This document shows, piece by piece, positions 36,773 through 48,738 of a stretch of 64,000 nucleotides of DNA (within the stretch, counting starts at the first letter, position 1; each line of letters opens with the position of its first letter). The DNA is taken from assembly GCA_021613375.1 (NCBI GenBank), contig CM038726.1, forward strand, positions 6,547,877 to 6,611,876, written 5' to 3'. This stretch comes from Megaleporinus macrocephalus. Lineage: Eukaryota; Chordata; Actinopteri; Characiformes; Anostomidae. Both the position numbers and the translations under genes were made by a program. The notes under the pieces are model-generated. The model was not told where the DNA came from. It saw only the letters and a list, made by a program, of their open reading frames with translations, and did no database searches.

Positions 36773-37361
36773 TGTCACGCATATGACTGTCCCTGACACG
36801 AACTTACTTCCAAACTCCATTTCCCAGAATGCACATCCGGATGATGTCACACCCACATGTTCACCTCCAGCCAATCATGCACCTGTCCCACGATCAGCCT
36901 CCCCGGAATTCTAATACGCACAGCTGTTTGTCATTACGATCACCCCATATAAGCTTCACACACACAGACACACTTTGCGAAGTTTTGCCAACCTATTGTT
37001 GCAATTCTGAGCGGTTTCCCTTGTGGTCTTGTTTGTTTATTCTGGTTTTGACTTGTTCCGTTTTCTGACTATTCTCCCTCTCGATTTCTCCTTCTGGTTG
37101 TGGTTGCCTGTATCTTACTCTCCCTTGGCTCTGATCTCCCTTCCGTACTCTCGACTCTCCCTTCGGATTTCCCTCATGATTTGGTCGCCTCGCTCTCTGC
37201 TATTCTGGTTACGACTTCTGCCTGTCTCCTGGTCTACGATTCTCGCTCCGTACCGTTTTGTGTTTGTTTGTATTTTGCTGCTCTGTCACACTGCTGATCT
37301 TAATAAATCCAACGTAACTTTTAGCTCTGCGAGCGTCGTGCTGAGTGCTTTGCCTATGACA
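36773..37361 (+). repeat. 5' LTR of the gypsy element
   Basis: Starts TGTCACGCATATGACTGTCC and ends GCCTATGACA (TG...CA). Contains TATATAA at 36948, the inferred transcription start at about 36977 and an AATAAA polyadenylation signal at about 37302. Confidence 0.95.
36948..36986 (+). promoter_or_regulatory. LTR TATA box and inferred transcript 5' end (self-primer)
   Basis: TATATAAG begins at 36948; 29 bases on, at 36977-36986, lies GCGAAGTTTT, the exact reverse complement of the primer-binding site at 37363-37372. The distance from TATA fits a transcription start at 36977, so the transcript's first ten bases could pair with the site. Confidence 0.65.
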
Positions 37362-40300
37362 GAAAACTTCGCCGCTACTACGATGGCAGAGCTAAAGGAC
37401 TTGCAGCAAGCCGTGAGTAATCAAGGTCGCATTCTTGGCCAACATAATCAGCTATTCGAATCCCTCACGAGCTCAGTTGGTAGTTTGACTCAACAGCAAA
37501 CCGATCAACACACCCAGTTGGCGCTGATATCATCTAATCTCCAGGATATCGCTGCGCAGTTAGCTCAAATGAATATCTCGTCTGCTCCGGTGGCTGAACC
37601 GCTCGCCCCTTCCCCTTTGGTGAGTGGTTCATTCCCGGTTAGCAAACCGGATAAATTTGATGGAGCCCCAAATTTATGTCGTGGTTTTCTTCTCCAGTGC
37701 TCAATCTATTTTTCAAACTCTCCTCCCAGTTCTGATAGATCACGTATCTCTTTTTTAATTTCACGTCTCACCGGTAAAGCTCTGGATTGGGCTACTGCTG
37801 TTTGGCCCAACCATGAACATGGGACTTATGAACAATTTCTCCAGGATTTTAAATCTGTTTTTGATCACCCTAATGAGGGCCGATCGTCTGGAGAACTTCT
37901 CGTACAGCTCCGTCAGGGGAACAGATCTGTGGCAGACTATGCCCTGGAATTTCGTACTCTGGCTGCTGGCAGTGGGTGGAATGAACCAGCTAAAATCATC
38001 GTTTTTCGTAATGGCCTCAACCCGGACATACTCAAGGAGCTGGCTTACCGAGATGAAGGACTGTCACTTGAGGAGCTCGTCGCTCTCACCATTCGTCTTG
38101 ACCAACTCAAGCATGGAGCTTCTGCAACTGCTCGTCGTGCCACCTCCTCACACAGTACCCATCTTAGGTATGTGTCTGTGCCTGAGCCACGTCGTTCTCC
38201 AGTCTCTAGAACTTATGGTGACCATACTCCAGAGGAGCCCATGCAAGTTGACTCTTCTCGTTTATCTGCCGAGGAGAGGAACCGCCGGCTCCGTGGAGGT
38301 CTCTGCTTGTACTGCGGCATCTCTGGACACATTATAAGGGACTGTCAAACTCGCCCACAGAGACTTCTCCCACCAGCTCAAGGGGGCACCAACGCTCAAA
38401 GTAAAAGGGTAAGCAGTCCCTCAACTAGTATGGTTACTAAATCTCTGTTAGTTCCTGTTACCTTGTGCTATCAGGGTGTTTCTTGTGTGTTTCCAGCCTT
38501 AATTGATTCTGGAGCTGAAGGGAACTTTATTCTAGCTGATGTCGCCAAACAGCTCCAAATACCTACTATACCCCTGGCACAAACCATGAGACTATCTGCC
38601 GTTAATGGGGATCCCTTGGGTCAAGGGATCGTATCACACAAGACTGTTCCTGTCACTATGGACGTTAGTGCTCTGCACTCTGAGGAGATTAATTTTTTTA
38701 TTTTGGATTCATCTGAATTTGCTGTTATCCTTGGTCTGTCTTGGTTGAGAACACATGATCCTGTTATTTCATGGGCTGATAGAGAGATTATTTCTTGGTC
38801 TGAGCATTGTTTAAATAATTGCCTTTTATTTCCTCGGTTGAATGTATTTTCCACTTCTGTTGAGAGCCCTGAAAGTTCTTCTCCTGTGTCTATTCCTCCT
38901 GAATACTCTGACTTATTAGAGGTTTTTAGAAAAACGAATGCTACTAAATTGCCGATCCACAGATTTTATGATTGTGCCATTGATCTAATTGACAACCAAA
39001 TGCCACCCAAATCTCGTATATATCCCCTGACTCAAGCAGAGGAGAGGGCCATGGAGGAGTACATTCAGGAGGCTCTCGATCAGGGTTTTATACGTCCTTC
39101 CACATCTCCTGCGGCTGCCGGTTTTTTCTTTGTTAAAAAGAAAGATGGTGGTCTTAGACCTTGTATCGATTACCGCGGCTTAAACTCCATTACTAAACCT
39201 TATCCATATCCATTGCCTTTAGTGCCTGTTGCCCTAGAACAACTCCGGGGAGCTACGGTGTTTACCAAATTGGATCTTCGCAGTGCGTACAATCTCGTCA
39301 GGATTCGAGAGGGTGATGAATGGAAGACAGCATTTCTCACCACTAGGGGTCACTATGAATACCAGGTGATGTCTTTTGGTCTGAGAAATGCTCCTTCTGT
39401 TTTTCAGGCTTTCATCAATGACGTCCTCAGGGATATGTTAGGGCAATTTGTTATCGCTTATATTGATGACATTTTGATTTATTCCCCTGACTTACCCACT
39501 CACGTTCAACATGTGCGCAAGGTCTTGTCTCGCCTTCTTGAAAATCAATTATATGTAAAAGCTGAGAAATGTGAATTCCATTCAGGTTCGACCTCTTTTT
39601 TAGGTTACATCATTAGTCCTGGTGGCATCGTAATGGATGACAGTAAGATTGAGGCTGTGGTTAATTGGCCTATTCCCAATTCCATACGTGAACTTCAAAG
39701 ATTCCTAGGTTTTGCAAATTTTTATAGGCGGTTTATTCGCAATTTCAGCTCCATAGCATCCCCTTTGACCTCTTTACTCAAAGGTAATGCTAAAAAACTT
39801 ATCTGGAATCCTCAGGCGGAACAGGCCTTTGTTGAACTTAAGGAGAGATTCACCACTGCTCCGTTATTACAGCACCCAGATCCCACTCGTCCTTTTGTGG
39901 TAGAGGTTGATGCCTCCAATGTAGGGGTAGGTGCTGTTCTTTCCCAACGTAGTGGTGACCCTCCTAAGCTGAAGCCTATCGCCTACTTTTCTCGTAAGTT
40001 ATCTCCCACTGAACGCAACTATGGAATTGGGGATAAAGAACTCCTCGCCGTTAAACTGGCCTTTGAGGAGTGGCGTCATTGGCTAGAGGGTGCGCAACAT
40101 CCCTTTTTAGTGTTGACTGACCACAAGAACCTTGAATATCTTCGCTCTGCCAAAAGATTAAATTCTCGTCAGGCTCGCTGGTCTCTATTTTTTTCACGTT
40201 TTGATTTTCAGATTACGTATCGTCCTGGCACTCGTAATACCAAGGCTGATGCCCTTTCACGAATCTTTGAGGTTGAACCTAGTGAGGAGTCTAAACCTAA

Positions 40301-42146
40301 ACAGATTCTTGACCCTAAGATATTTCTGGCTCCCATTAGATGGAGTGTTGATGTGGAAATTGAACGGGTTAATTCAGTAGAACCTGTCCCTGAGGCATGT
40401 CCTCCTGGGAGATTGTACGTTCCAGCACAATTCCGGGATCAATTGATTACCTGGGCTCATACTTCTCTTACCTCAGGACATCCAGGAGAAACGAGAACTC
40501 TCCAACTTCTCTCTGGAAAATATTGGTGGGAGAGTATGAGCTCAGATATTCACCGCTTTATATCTTCATGTACCGTTTGCTCTGTGTGTAAGACACCACG
40601 TACTTTGCCGTCCGGAAAACTACTACCACTTCCAATTCCGTCTCGACCTTGGTCTCACATAGCAGTTGATTTTGTGACTGACCTCCCTAATTCTCAGGGC
40701 AACACAGTCATTCTCACCATCGTTGACCGATTTTCTCGGGGGGTACGGTTTATACCGTTCCCTCAATTGCCTACTGCATTTCAGACAGCTGAATGTTTGT
40801 TTAATTATGTATTTCGTTTTTTTGGTATCCCTGAGGATATTGTCTCTGACAGGGGCACTCAATTTACCTCGCACGTCTGGAATGCTTTTATGGAGAGATT
40901 GGGTGTCTCTGTCAGTCTCTCTTCTGGTTACCATCCCCAAAGTAACGGGCAATGTGAGCGGACTAACCAAGAGCTTGGTAAATTTCTGAGAGTGTATTGT
41001 CATCATAGTCAAAGTGATTGGTCTATGTATTTACCCTGGGCTGAAATGGCTCAGAATTCCCTTGTTAGCTCCACCACTACTATTACACCATTTCAGTGTA
41101 TGCTGGGTTATCAACCGTCTCTTATGCCCTGGTCTGGTCAATCGTCGGATGTGCCTTCTGTGGAACACTGGATGAGAAGAAGTGAGGAGGTGTGGGAACA
41201 AACCCATCAGCATATAGAGGCAGTTCTTAGGCGACATAAACATCATGCTGATCGTCACCGAGGTAATACCCCCTCCTACAGTCTGGGAGATCGAGTATGG
41301 TTATCGACCAGGGATTTCAGGCCATCAGAGGGGTGTAAGAAATTACGTCAGAAATACATTGGCCCTTTTAAGATTATTCGCAAAATCAATGATGTTACTT
41401 ATAAATTGGATCTCCCTGCTCATTATCATGTCTGCCCCTCTTTTCATGTATCTCTGCTTAAGCCTGTGGTTCCTGGTCCCCTAGATGAGGCTCTACCTGA
41501 CACCAACCCTCCTCTACCGGTTGACGTTGGGGGCACCCCGGTGTACGCCGTTCGTGGGCTTCTGGATTCGAGGAGGAGGGGAGGGATCCTCCAATACCTG
41601 GTGGATTGGGAGGGCTATGGTCCTGAGGAGCAAAGCTGGGTAAAGGCGGCAGATGTACTGGATCCTGTCCTCATAGAGGAGTTTCATCGCTGCCATCCCT
41701 CACGTCCTGCTCCCAGGCCGAGGGGACGTCCTAGCCATTCATCATTCACTGGGGGTAGACGAGGTCGCCCGCGACGTGTGTCGCAAAGCCCTTCTGTAGG
41801 GCAGCGGAATGTTGGCGATAGGCGCCCCTCTCTGAGCCCGTCCACCAGTAATCGAGGAATGCGTTCCAGGGGGAGGATCCCTGTCCCCTGCCGTGGCGAG
41901 TCTGGAGTCCCCCGTTCTCGATCGTCTTCTAGTACGAGGGTTGGTCGTCAAGGTCGTCCTCGTCGCCGTTCCTCGTCTCTCCTTGACTCTTTGGGGGGGG
42001 ATCCTGTCACGCATATGACTGTCCCTGACACGAACTTACTTCCAAACTCCATTTCCCAGAATGCACATCCGGATGATGTCACACCCACATGTTCACCTCC
42101 AGCCAATCATGCACCTGTCCCACGATCAGCCTCCCCGGAATTCTAA
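37356..42146 (+). CDS. Gag-Pol polyprotein with chromodomain, gypsy chromovirus
   Basis: A single 1,596-codon frame without a gag/pol frame change. The first ATG lies in the last bases of the 5' LTR (37356); a second ATG is at 37383 (MAELKDLQQ), and either could start Gag. Order by residue: coiled N-terminus about 10-70, capsid-like region about 90-250, CCHC knuckle [14 protein letters not shown] about 316-329, protease [10 protein letters not shown] about 382, reverse transcriptase with YIDDILIYS about 700, RNase H about 845-960, integrase HHCC zinc region about 1035-1075 and DDE core ([26 protein letters not shown]) about 1103-1205, chromodomain ([20 protein letters not shown]) about 1393-1445. 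The chromodomain would tether integration to marked chromatin. The frame runs 47 codons into the 3' LTR before its stop. No inactivating change was seen. Confidence 0.95.
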   Translation: MTENFAATTMAELKDLQQAVSNQGRILGQHNQLFESLTSSVGSLTQQQTDQHTQLALISSNLQDIAAQLAQMNISSAPVAEPLAPSPLVSGSFPVSKPDKFDGAPNLCRGFLLQCSIYFSNSPPSSDRSRISFLISRLTGKALDWATAVWPNHEHGTYEQFLQDFKSVFDHPNEGRSSGELLVQLRQGNRSVADYALEFRTLAAGSGWNEPAKIIVFRNGLNPDILKELAYRDEGLSLEELVALTIRLDQLKHGASATARRATSSHSTHLRYVSVPEPRRSPVSRTYGDHTPEEPMQVDSSRLSAEERNRRLRGGLCLYCGISGHIIRDCQTRPQRLLPPAQGGTNAQSKRVSSPSTSMVTKSLLVPVTLCYQGVSCVFPALIDSGAEGNFILADVAKQLQIPTIPLAQTMRLSAVNGDPLGQGIVSHKTVPVTMDVSALHSEEINFFILDSSEFAVILGLSWLRTHDPVISWADREIISWSEHCLNNCLLFPRLNVFSTSVESPESSSPVSIPPEYSDLLEVFRKTNATKLPIHRFYDCAIDLIDNQMPPKSRIYPLTQAEERAMEEYIQEALDQGFIRPSTSPAAAGFFFVKKKDGGLRPCIDYRGLNSITKPYPYPLPLVPVALEQLRGATVFTKLDLRSAYNLVRIREGDEWKTAFLTTRGHYEYQVMSFGLRNAPSVFQAFINDVLRDMLGQFVIAYIDDILIYSPDLPTHVQHVRKVLSRLLENQLYVKAEKCEFHSGSTSFLGYIISPGGIVMDDSKIEAVVNWPIPNSIRELQRFLGFANFYRRFIRNFSSIASPLTSLLKGNAKKLIWNPQAEQAFVELKERFTTAPLLQHPDPTRPFVVEVDASNVGVGAVLSQRSGDPPKLKPIAYFSRKLSPTERNYGIGDKELLAVKLAFEEWRHWLEGAQHPFLVLTDHKNLEYLRSAKRLNSRQARWSLFFSRFDFQITYRPGTRNTKADALSRIFEVEPSEESKPKQILDPKIFLAPIRWSVDVEIERVNSVEPVPEACPPGRLYVPAQFRDQLITWAHTSLTSGHPGETRTLQLLSGKYWWESMSSDIHRFISSCTVCSVCKTPRTLPSGKLLPLPIPSRPWSHIAVDFVTDLPNSQGNTVILTIVDRFSRGVRFIPFPQLPTAFQTAECLFNYVFRFFGIPEDIVSDRGTQFTSHVWNAFMERLGVSVSLSSGYHPQSNGQCERTNQELGKFLRVYCHHSQSDWSMYLPWAEMAQNSLVSSTTTITPFQCMLGYQPSLMPWSGQSSDVPSVEHWMRRSEEVWEQTHQHIEAVLRRHKHHADRHRGNTPSYSLGDRVWLSTRDFRPSEGCKKLRQKYIGPFKIIRKINDVTYKLDLPAHYHVCPSFHVSLLKPVVPGPLDEALPDTNPPLPVDVGGTPVYAVRGLLDSRRRGGILQYLVDWEGYGPEEQSWVKAADVLDPVLIEEFHRCHPSRPAPRPRGRPSHSSFTGGRRGRPRRVSQSPSVGQRNVGDRRPSLSPSTSNRGMRSRGRIPVPCRGESGVPRSRSSSSTRVGRQGRPRRRSSSLLDSLGGDPVTHMTVPDTNLLPNSISQNAHPDDVTPTCSPPANHAPVPRSASPEF
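37363..37372 (+). promoter_or_regulatory. Primer-binding site, self-priming type
   Basis: AAAACTTCGC lies one base after the 5' LTR. It pairs perfectly with the inferred 5' end of the element's own RNA, as in the Tf1/sushi chromoviruses that prime reverse transcription without a tRNA. It overlaps Gag codons 3-6. Confidence 0.65.
41993..42004 (+). promoter_or_regulatory. Likely polypurine tract
   Basis: A run of eight or more G followed by ATCC directly before the 3' LTR, the position where plus-strand DNA synthesis is primed in LTR retroelements. Confidence 0.55.
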
Positions 42147-42593
42147 TACGCACAGCTGTTTGTCATTACGATCACCCCATATAAGCTTCACACACACAGA
42201 CACACTTTGCGAAGTTTTGCCAACCTATTGTTGCAATTCTGAGCGGTTTCCCTTGTGGTCTTGTTTGTTTATTCTGGTTTTGACTTGTTCCGTTTTCTGA
42301 CTATTCTCCCTCTCGATTTCTCCTTCTGGTTGTGGTTGCCTGTATCTTACTCTCCCTTGGCTCTGATCTCCCTTCCGTACTCTCGACTCTCCCTTCGGAT
42401 TTCCCTCATGATTTGGTCGCCTCGCTCTCTGCTATTCTGGTTACGACTTCTGCCTGTCTCCTGGTCTACGATTCTCGCTCCGTACCGTTTTGTGTTTGTT
42501 TGTATTTTGCTGCTCTGTCACACTGCTGATCTTAATAAATCCAACGTAACTTTTAGCTCTGCGAGCGTCGTGCTGAGTGCTTTGCCTATGACA
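42005..42593 (+). repeat. 3' LTR of the gypsy element
   Basis: 589 bp, no difference from the 5' LTR seen by eye; ends GCCTATGACA followed by the ATAAG duplication. Confidence 0.95.
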
Positions 42594-42917
42594 ATAAGAA
42601 AGTAATCAGTTCTCATTTAGATACTGGACTGATACAACATTGTCATTTTCTTCTTGTTTATTGTGAGTTTTGAATCTGCATCAATTTTTAAACTATTTGA
42701 CTATTTTCATATACAGCCCTGCAACTTTCATCCTGTGTAATTGTTCACTGTAGCAATATAATACTATTCTACATAATTAAATAGTTGAAATGTAATTGGA
42801 ACAGCTATAAAACACATTTTAATTTACTTTGCTTTCATCCATCAGTGGTGGCGGGGGATATTCAGGGTGTTGTAAAAAAACAAAACAAAGAAAATCTCAA
42901 TAAACAAACATTTTGCA
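42594..42917. other. AT-rich interval
   Basis: Continuation of the intron-like sequence on the far side of the gypsy insertion; no exon recognised. Confidence 0.4.
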
Positions 42918-43196
42918 TGACGTTTCAAGTTTAAGTTTCAAGTTCAAGTTTCAAGTTTTAAGTTTATTTGTCATTTGCACATCATGACATTGAAATGCTT
43001 GGGGTGAGGCAGGCTCAGATACAACTCTACAGCAGGGCAGCATAATATGTAAAACAGTACAAACATACAATAAATAGACAATATTAAAGTAGAAATAAGC
43101 TAAAAATATACATATAGTTATAACTGAAATATATAAAGGACTATACAAAACACAAGATATATACATAAGATATACAGGAGGACATTTTTGATACAT
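42918..43196 (-). mobile_element. LINE 3' end, 5'-truncated, minus strand
   Basis: Read on the minus strand it ends CAATGTCATGATGTGCAAAT followed by GACAAATAAACTT and (CTTGAA)n-like tail units, the type of 3' terminus also seen at 46.5 kb. No coding part remains. Confidence 0.6.
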
Positions 43197-46100
43197 CCGG
43201 TCGGCGGCGCGTTAACACGCAGCGGCCACTCTTGGTCCGAGAATTGGTGCTTTTTGTGTTATTGTTTGTGAATATTCTCGTCCATCTCTGCTAATATGTG
43301 CATCGGAACACCTGTGCACATATCCTACCACCGCCAGACCCTGCTTCAGTGGAGAAATCAGCCAAAAAACAATCTTTCGGACGAAGTTCTACAGACGCTA
43401 CAGGAGCTCAGCCTGCTAAAAGACCCAGGCCTGCAGTCCGCGGCGTTTCCTGATGGCGGAGCCCGGCGGAAGTGTCATCGCAAGCGGTGCGAGCAAAAGC
43501 GGAAGCGCGGTAAGAGAGCCGGGGTTCGCGCAAGGCTAAAGGCTAGCCCTAGCCACCCGGCTATACCATCGCTATTCCTCGCAAACGTCTGCTCCCTCGA
43601 TAATAAACTGGACTGCATTCGACTCCAGCGAGTGACCCAGCGAGAGTTCAGAGACTGCTGTGCTCTAGTCTGTGTGGAATCGTGGCTCAGCGACAGTATT
43701 CCAGACAGCGCCATTCAGCTAGACGGGCTAGCCTCGTTCAGAGCGGATAGGAGCGCGGCTCTGTCCGGGAAGACCCGCGGTGGAGGCGTGTGTGTTTACA
43801 TCAACACAGAATGGTGCAACAACGCTGTGACTGTCGCCAAGCACTGCTCTCCGCTGGTGGAGTTCATCATAGTTAAGTGCAGACCTTTTTATTTAGTACG
43901 GGAATTCTCCGCCGTGCTGATAGCTGCCGTGTACATACCTCCTAGCGCTAGCGCTAATGCTAATGCTAAAGAGGCACTGTGGGAGCTGCACGGGGGCATT
44001 AGTGATCTGCAGACCAGACATCCAGACGCACTGTTCATTGTCGCCGGAGATTTCAACCACGCTAATCTCCAGTCAGTCCTCCCTAAATTCCATCAGCATG
44101 TGGACTTTGCCACGAGAGGAGCGAACGCGTTGGACCTTGTTTACACAAACATACCCAGCGCGTACCGGGCGGAGCCCCGCCCCCACCTCGCGTTCTCGGA
44201 CCACATGTCTGTGTATCTGACTCCAGCTTACACACCCCTCATCAAACGCTCCAGACCAGTTCAGAAGCAGGTGAAAACCTGGCCTGCAGGAGCATCTCTG
44301 CCCTTCAGGACTGATTGAGTGAACTGCATGGGACATGTTCAGGGAGGCTGCGACTGAAGGCGACTCTGTTAACTTGGAGGAGTACACAGCATCAGTCACT
44401 GGCTACATCAGCAAGTGTATTGATGATGTCACTGTCTCCAAGAACATCACCATACGCCCAAACCAGAAGCCGTGGATGACTCCTGAGGTGCGTGCGCTAC
44501 TGAGGACCCGCGACTCGGCCTTCAGAGTGGGTGACAAGGCGGCCCTAAGGAAAGCAAGAGCCAAATTGTCACGAGCCATCCGAGAGGCAAAGCGCGCACA
44601 CGCCCAGAGAATCCACAACCACTTCAAGGACACGGGTGACACGCGGTGCATGTGGCAGGGCATCCAGGAAATCACACTCTACAGGACAATGCCACCGTCC
44701 TGTGACAGAGATGCCTTCCTCCCCGATGCCCTAAACGACTTTTATGCACGGTTTGAGGCACAGAACAACACGTTGGTGAGCAAGATCACACCCAAGCCAG
44801 ACGAGCAGGCGCTGTGCCTGACTGCAGTGGACGTGAGGAAAACTCTGCGCAGAGTCAACCCACGGAAAGCTGCAGGACCAGACAACATCCCTGGCAGAGT
44901 GCTCAGAGAGTGTGCAGACCAGTTGACAGATGTTCTCACGGACATCTTCAACGTCTCCCTGCGCAGCTCCACTGTCCCAACATGCCTCAAGACCACCACC
45001 ATCATCCCCGTGCCGAAGAAGTCCACGGTGTCCTGCCTCAATGACTACCGTCCCGTAGCTCTCACGCCCATCATCATGAAGTGCTTTTAGAGGCTAGTCA
45101 TGAGGAACATCAAGATCCAACTCCCCTCTTCATTGGACCCCCTGCAATTTGCATATCGTCCCAACCGCTCCACGGACGATGCCATCACCACCACCCTTCA
45201 TCTCTCCCTTACCCACCTGGAGAAGAAGGACACCTACGTCAGAATGCTGTTCATAGACTTCAGTTCAGCATTCAACACCATCATCCCACTGAATCTCACC
45301 AGGAAGTTAAGCCTGCTGGGCCTCAACACCCCCTTGTGCAACTGGATCCTGGACTTCCTGACAGGGAGGCCCCAGTTAGTCCAGTTCGGGAACAGCAGCT
45401 CCAGCACCATCACCATGAACACTGGGGCACCCCAGGGCAGTGTACTGAGTCCTCTGTTGTTCACCCTGCTGACTCATGACTGTGTTGCGAAACACAGTTC
45501 CAACAGCATCATAAAGTTCGCCGATGACACAACTGTGCTGGGTCTCATCAGCAAAGGCGACGAGTCAGCATACAGGGAGGAGGTACAGCAGCTGACAGAC
45601 TGGTGTACAGTCAACAACCTTCACTGGAATGTAGAGAAGACCAAGGAAATGGTTGTTGACTTCAGGAAATCAAGACCGGACCACTCTCCGCTTAACATCA
45701 ACGGCTCCTCTGTGGAGATCGTTAAGAGCACCAAGTTCCTTGGTGTCCACCTAGCGGAGAACCTCACCTGGTCCCTGAACACCAGCTCTACAGCCAAGAA
45801 AGCCCAGCAGCGTCTCTACTTCCTCCGGAAGCTGAGAAAGGCCCGTCTCCCTCCACCCATCCTCACCCTCTTCTATAGGGGAACCATAGAGAGCATCCTA
45901 AGCAGCTGCATCACTGCCTGGTTTGGGACCTGCACAGCCTCTGACCGCAAGTCCCTCCAACGTATTGTGAGGACAGCTGAGAGGATCATCGGAGTCTCTC
46001 TCCCCTCCGTCTTAGACATTTACACAACCCGCTGCATCCGCAAAGCAACCAGCATTGTGGATGACCCCACCCACCCTTCACACAGACTGTTCTCCCTCCT

Positions 46101-46246
46101 GCCATCAGGAAGAAGGTACCGCAGCATCCGGTCCAACACGACCAGACTCTGCAACAGCTTCTTCCCCCAAGCCATCAGACTTCTCAACACAACTCAACTT
46201 CTGAGCTGATATCTTCTGGTACATGTACTCACTCTCTCTTACTCTC

Positions 46247-46285
<39 letters not shown>

Positions 46286-46590
46286 ATTTACCCCAGATAA
46301 AAAAGGAAGCATTTTTTGCACAAAGCATTGCACTAATAACTCTACTACCTCACTGGACTATATTTATTACACATTGCACAATTTGCACACTACCAGCAAT
46401 TATTTATTATTCTCTGTCTGTACTGTGTTGTGTTGTCTGTCCGCACTTGTTTGTTCGTGTTGCACTTGTGTCTGTATGCACTGTCTATGTTGCACCATAG
46501 TCCTGGAGGAATGTTGTTTCGTTTCACTGTGTACTCTGAATGTAGTTGAAATGACAATAAAACCCACTTGACTTGACTTGACTTGACTTG
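43197..46590 (+). mobile_element. Non-LTR retrotransposon (LINE), nearly complete ORF2
   Basis: Contains an endonuclease plus reverse transcriptase region, a 3' UTR with a TC-rich stretch (46220-46280), AATAAAACC and a (ACTTG)n tail at about 46562-46590. Clade (jockey superfamily, possibly I/Nimb or Rex1) is not resolved by eye. No separate ORF1 is visible; it may be missing or this copy may be 5'-truncated. Confidence 0.85.
43296..46209 (+). pseudogene. LINE endonuclease-reverse transcriptase, inactivated
   Basis: 43296-44318 encodes an APE-type endonuclease: LANVCSLDNKLD, CVESWLSD, AAVYIPPSA, VAGDFNHANL and FSDHMSVYLTP. 44335-45090 holds the connector ([16 protein letters not shown]). 45100-46209 is the reverse transcriptase with [30 protein letters not shown] and the catalytic FADDTTVLG, followed by a C-terminal domain. 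Three lesions are visible: an apparent one-base loss just before 44318, an in-frame TGA a few codons later, and a TAG at 45088-45090 in the KCF-RLV stretch. Elsewhere it is well preserved, so inactivation is fairly recent. Confidence 0.88.
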
Positions 46591-46880
46591 ATCTGTAAAA
46601 ACTTTTCCATAGGCAGGTTCTTAAAGTGACTTAGTGATATTGCAGCGATATTAGAATAAATAATATAAAAGTGTAACATAATGTAATATAGCAGTGGTCG
46701 AGTGAACGGTATTGGGGTCTCTCAGCCTCACAGTTTGTTCAGAAGTCTGACAGCGTGTGGGTAGAAGCTGTTCAGTAGCTGGTTGTTCTGGTCTGGAATC
46801 TGTGGAATCTCCTGCCTGATGGCAGTATGGTGAACAGGCCGTGTGCTGGGTGACCGCTGTCTAACCTGATCTTCTTGGTT

Positions 46881-47024
46881 TTCCTCAGGCAGCGGGATTG
46901 ATAGATGTCCTGTAAGACTGGTAGTTTGTTCCTCAGGCAGCAGGACTGGTAGATGTCCTGTAAGGCTGGTAGTTTGTTCCTCAGGCAGCAGGACTGGTAG
47001 ATGTCCTGTAAGGCTGGTAGTTTA
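46881..47024. repeat. Three tandem 48-bp units inside the LINE frame
   Basis: TTCCTCAGGCAGCRGGAYTG at 46881, 46929 and 46977; 48 bp keeps the frame open. Confidence 0.95.
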
Positions 47025-47810
47025 TTGCCTATGATGTATTCTGCTGTCCTCACCACTCCTTTTAGGGCCTTGCGGTCGCAGGTGGTGCAGCTGCCGTACC
47101 AGACAGTGATGCAGCCCGTTAGGATGCTCTCCGTAGTGCATCTATAGAAGCTGGTGAGGAGATCATGAGGCAGTCCAAACTTCCTGAGCCTGCGCAGGAA
47201 GAAGAGACGCTGACGGGCAGATCTCACAATCGTGTTGGTGTGGAGGGACCAGATGAGGTCATCAGAGAGGTGAACGCAGAGGAACTTAACACTGCTGACT
47301 CTCTCCACTTCAGCCCCCACGATGTAAAGGGAGAGAGAGTGACCACCCTTCTGCTGCTTCCTGTAGTCCACAATCATCTCCTTCGTTTTGCTGATGTTTA
47401 GACGGAGATTGTTGTCGTGGCTCCACTCTGACAGAGTGCTGACCTCGTCTCTATAGGCTGTTTCATGTCTATCTGTGATGAGGCCTGGGATGGTAGTGTC
47501 ATCAGCGAATTTGAAGATGAGGTTGGAGGAGAGTTTGGCTACACATTCATTAGTGTACAGGGAGTACAGGAGGGGGCTGAGTACACATCCCTGGGGGGGC
47601 CCCGTGCTCAGAGTCAGAATGGAAGAGATGCTGTCACCCACCCTCACCACCTGCGGTCTGCTCGTCAGTAAGTCCAGTATCCAGTTGCAGAGATGCAAGG
47701 TCAAACCCAAGTCTTTGAGCTTCGGGATGAGTTTGGCTGGGATGATTGTGTTGAATGCTGAGCTGTAATCTATGAACAACATTCTCACATACGTGTTCTT
47801 TCTGTCCAAG

Positions 47811-47930
47811 TGTGTGAGAGCAGTGTGTCTGAGTGTGTGAGAGCAGTGTGTCTGAGTGTGTGAGAGCAGTGTGTCTGAGTGTGTGAGAGAGCAGTGTGTC
47901 TGAGTGTGTGAGAGCAGTGTGTACAGTTAG
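47811..47930. repeat. 23-bp minisatellite, about five units
   Basis: CAGTGTGTCTGAGTGTGTGA followed by GAG, repeated; one unit is two bases longer. It expands the stretch of LINE sequence around the ALTH-type residues and disturbs the frame. Confidence 0.95.
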
Positions 47931-48544
47931 TGCAATGGCGTCGTCTGTGAATCTGTTGGAGCGGTATGCAAACTGGTGAGTGTCCATGTTGGCAGGAAGC
48001 ATAGAACAGATGTGAGCTTTGACCAGCTGCTCAAAGCACTTCATAGCTGTTGATGTCAGTGCAACAGGGCGGTAGTCGTTCAGGCAGGTGACAGAAGGTT
48101 TCTTGGGAACTGGAACAATGATGGTTTCTTTAAAGCACGTAGGAACCACTAACAGTCTTAGGGAGAGGTTAAAGATGTCTGTGAAAACCTCAGCCAGCTG
48201 GTTGGCACATGCTTTAAGTACACGACTGTGTACACCATCAGGACCTGGTGCCTTGCGTGGGTTAACTGCCCTGAAGGATTTCACCACCTCAGAGAGAGTG
48301 CAGCTCTCCTGATGTATTGGGAGATTTTCAGCAGCGGAGGTGTTATTTTGCTTTAAAGCAAGCAATTATTTGCCTCTTAGCCTCTCAGTTCCACATCAGT
48401 CGAAGTATGTATCCACAGATCAAAATCCTGCAGACTACGCAACCAGGTCAGTCATTGTTGCCCGTTTCTCAGATATCACATGGCTCCTACCTTCAAATTT
48501 AATATTACTCAATGATGTAATTACCATCACTTAGATAATCAGGT

Positions 48545-48738
48545 GTTGAGAACTGTGTTCTTCATTGGGAATTAAATGCTCTGGAAACTCATTACTAATG
48601 AACAGAGTGTTACTTCGTGCTTCATTAGAAGTTTAATATAATCTAGAACAGAATTATAAAATGACACACATGACAACTCATGACTAAAGAACAAGATGCT
48701 ACTGTGTTCTCCATTAGATGTTAGTATTGATCTAGAAG
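48545..48738. repeat. About 90-bp minisatellite, left part
   Basis: Units contain ACTCATTACTAATGAACA, TGTTACT, GTGTTCT and GATCTAGAA. The array stops at GATCTAGAA and resumes after the inserted L2 tail at about 49900. Confidence 0.75.

Larger units (their letters stand above)
36773..42593 (+). mobile_element. Ty3/gypsy chromovirus LTR retrotransposon, full length
   Basis: 5,821 bp, bounded by 589-bp LTRs that are the same length and look identical on reading. A 5-bp target duplication ATAAG flanks it (36768-36772 and 42594-42598). One open frame encodes Gag, protease, reverse transcriptase, RNase H, integrase and a chromodomain. Equal LTRs and an unbroken frame mean a recent insertion. Group is the vertebrate chromovirus (sushi-like) lineage, from the chromodomain and self-priming site. 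Confidence 0.95.
46595..48365 (-). mobile_element. LINE of a related family, 5'-truncated, minus strand
   Basis: Holds the reverse transcriptase and C-terminal domain only; opposite in orientation to the LINE just left of it, so the two lie tail to tail. Confidence 0.85.
46772..48365 (-). pseudogene. LINE reverse transcriptase with internal repeat expansions
   Basis: From 48365: FRAVNPRKAPGPDGVHSRVL, ETIIVPVPKKPSVTCLNDYR, then after a repeat-driven frame change [36 protein letters not shown] and the catalytic [11 protein letters not shown] near 47510. The C-terminal domain carries three tandem copies of [16 protein letters not shown]. No endonuclease remains. The two main frames overlap at 47634-47809. 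Confidence 0.85.

Noticed and set aside
37023..37355. Upstream extension of the gypsy frame into the LTR
   Set aside because: These 111 codons are LTR sequence, partly hydrophobic by composition; Gag-like sequence starts at the LTR end.
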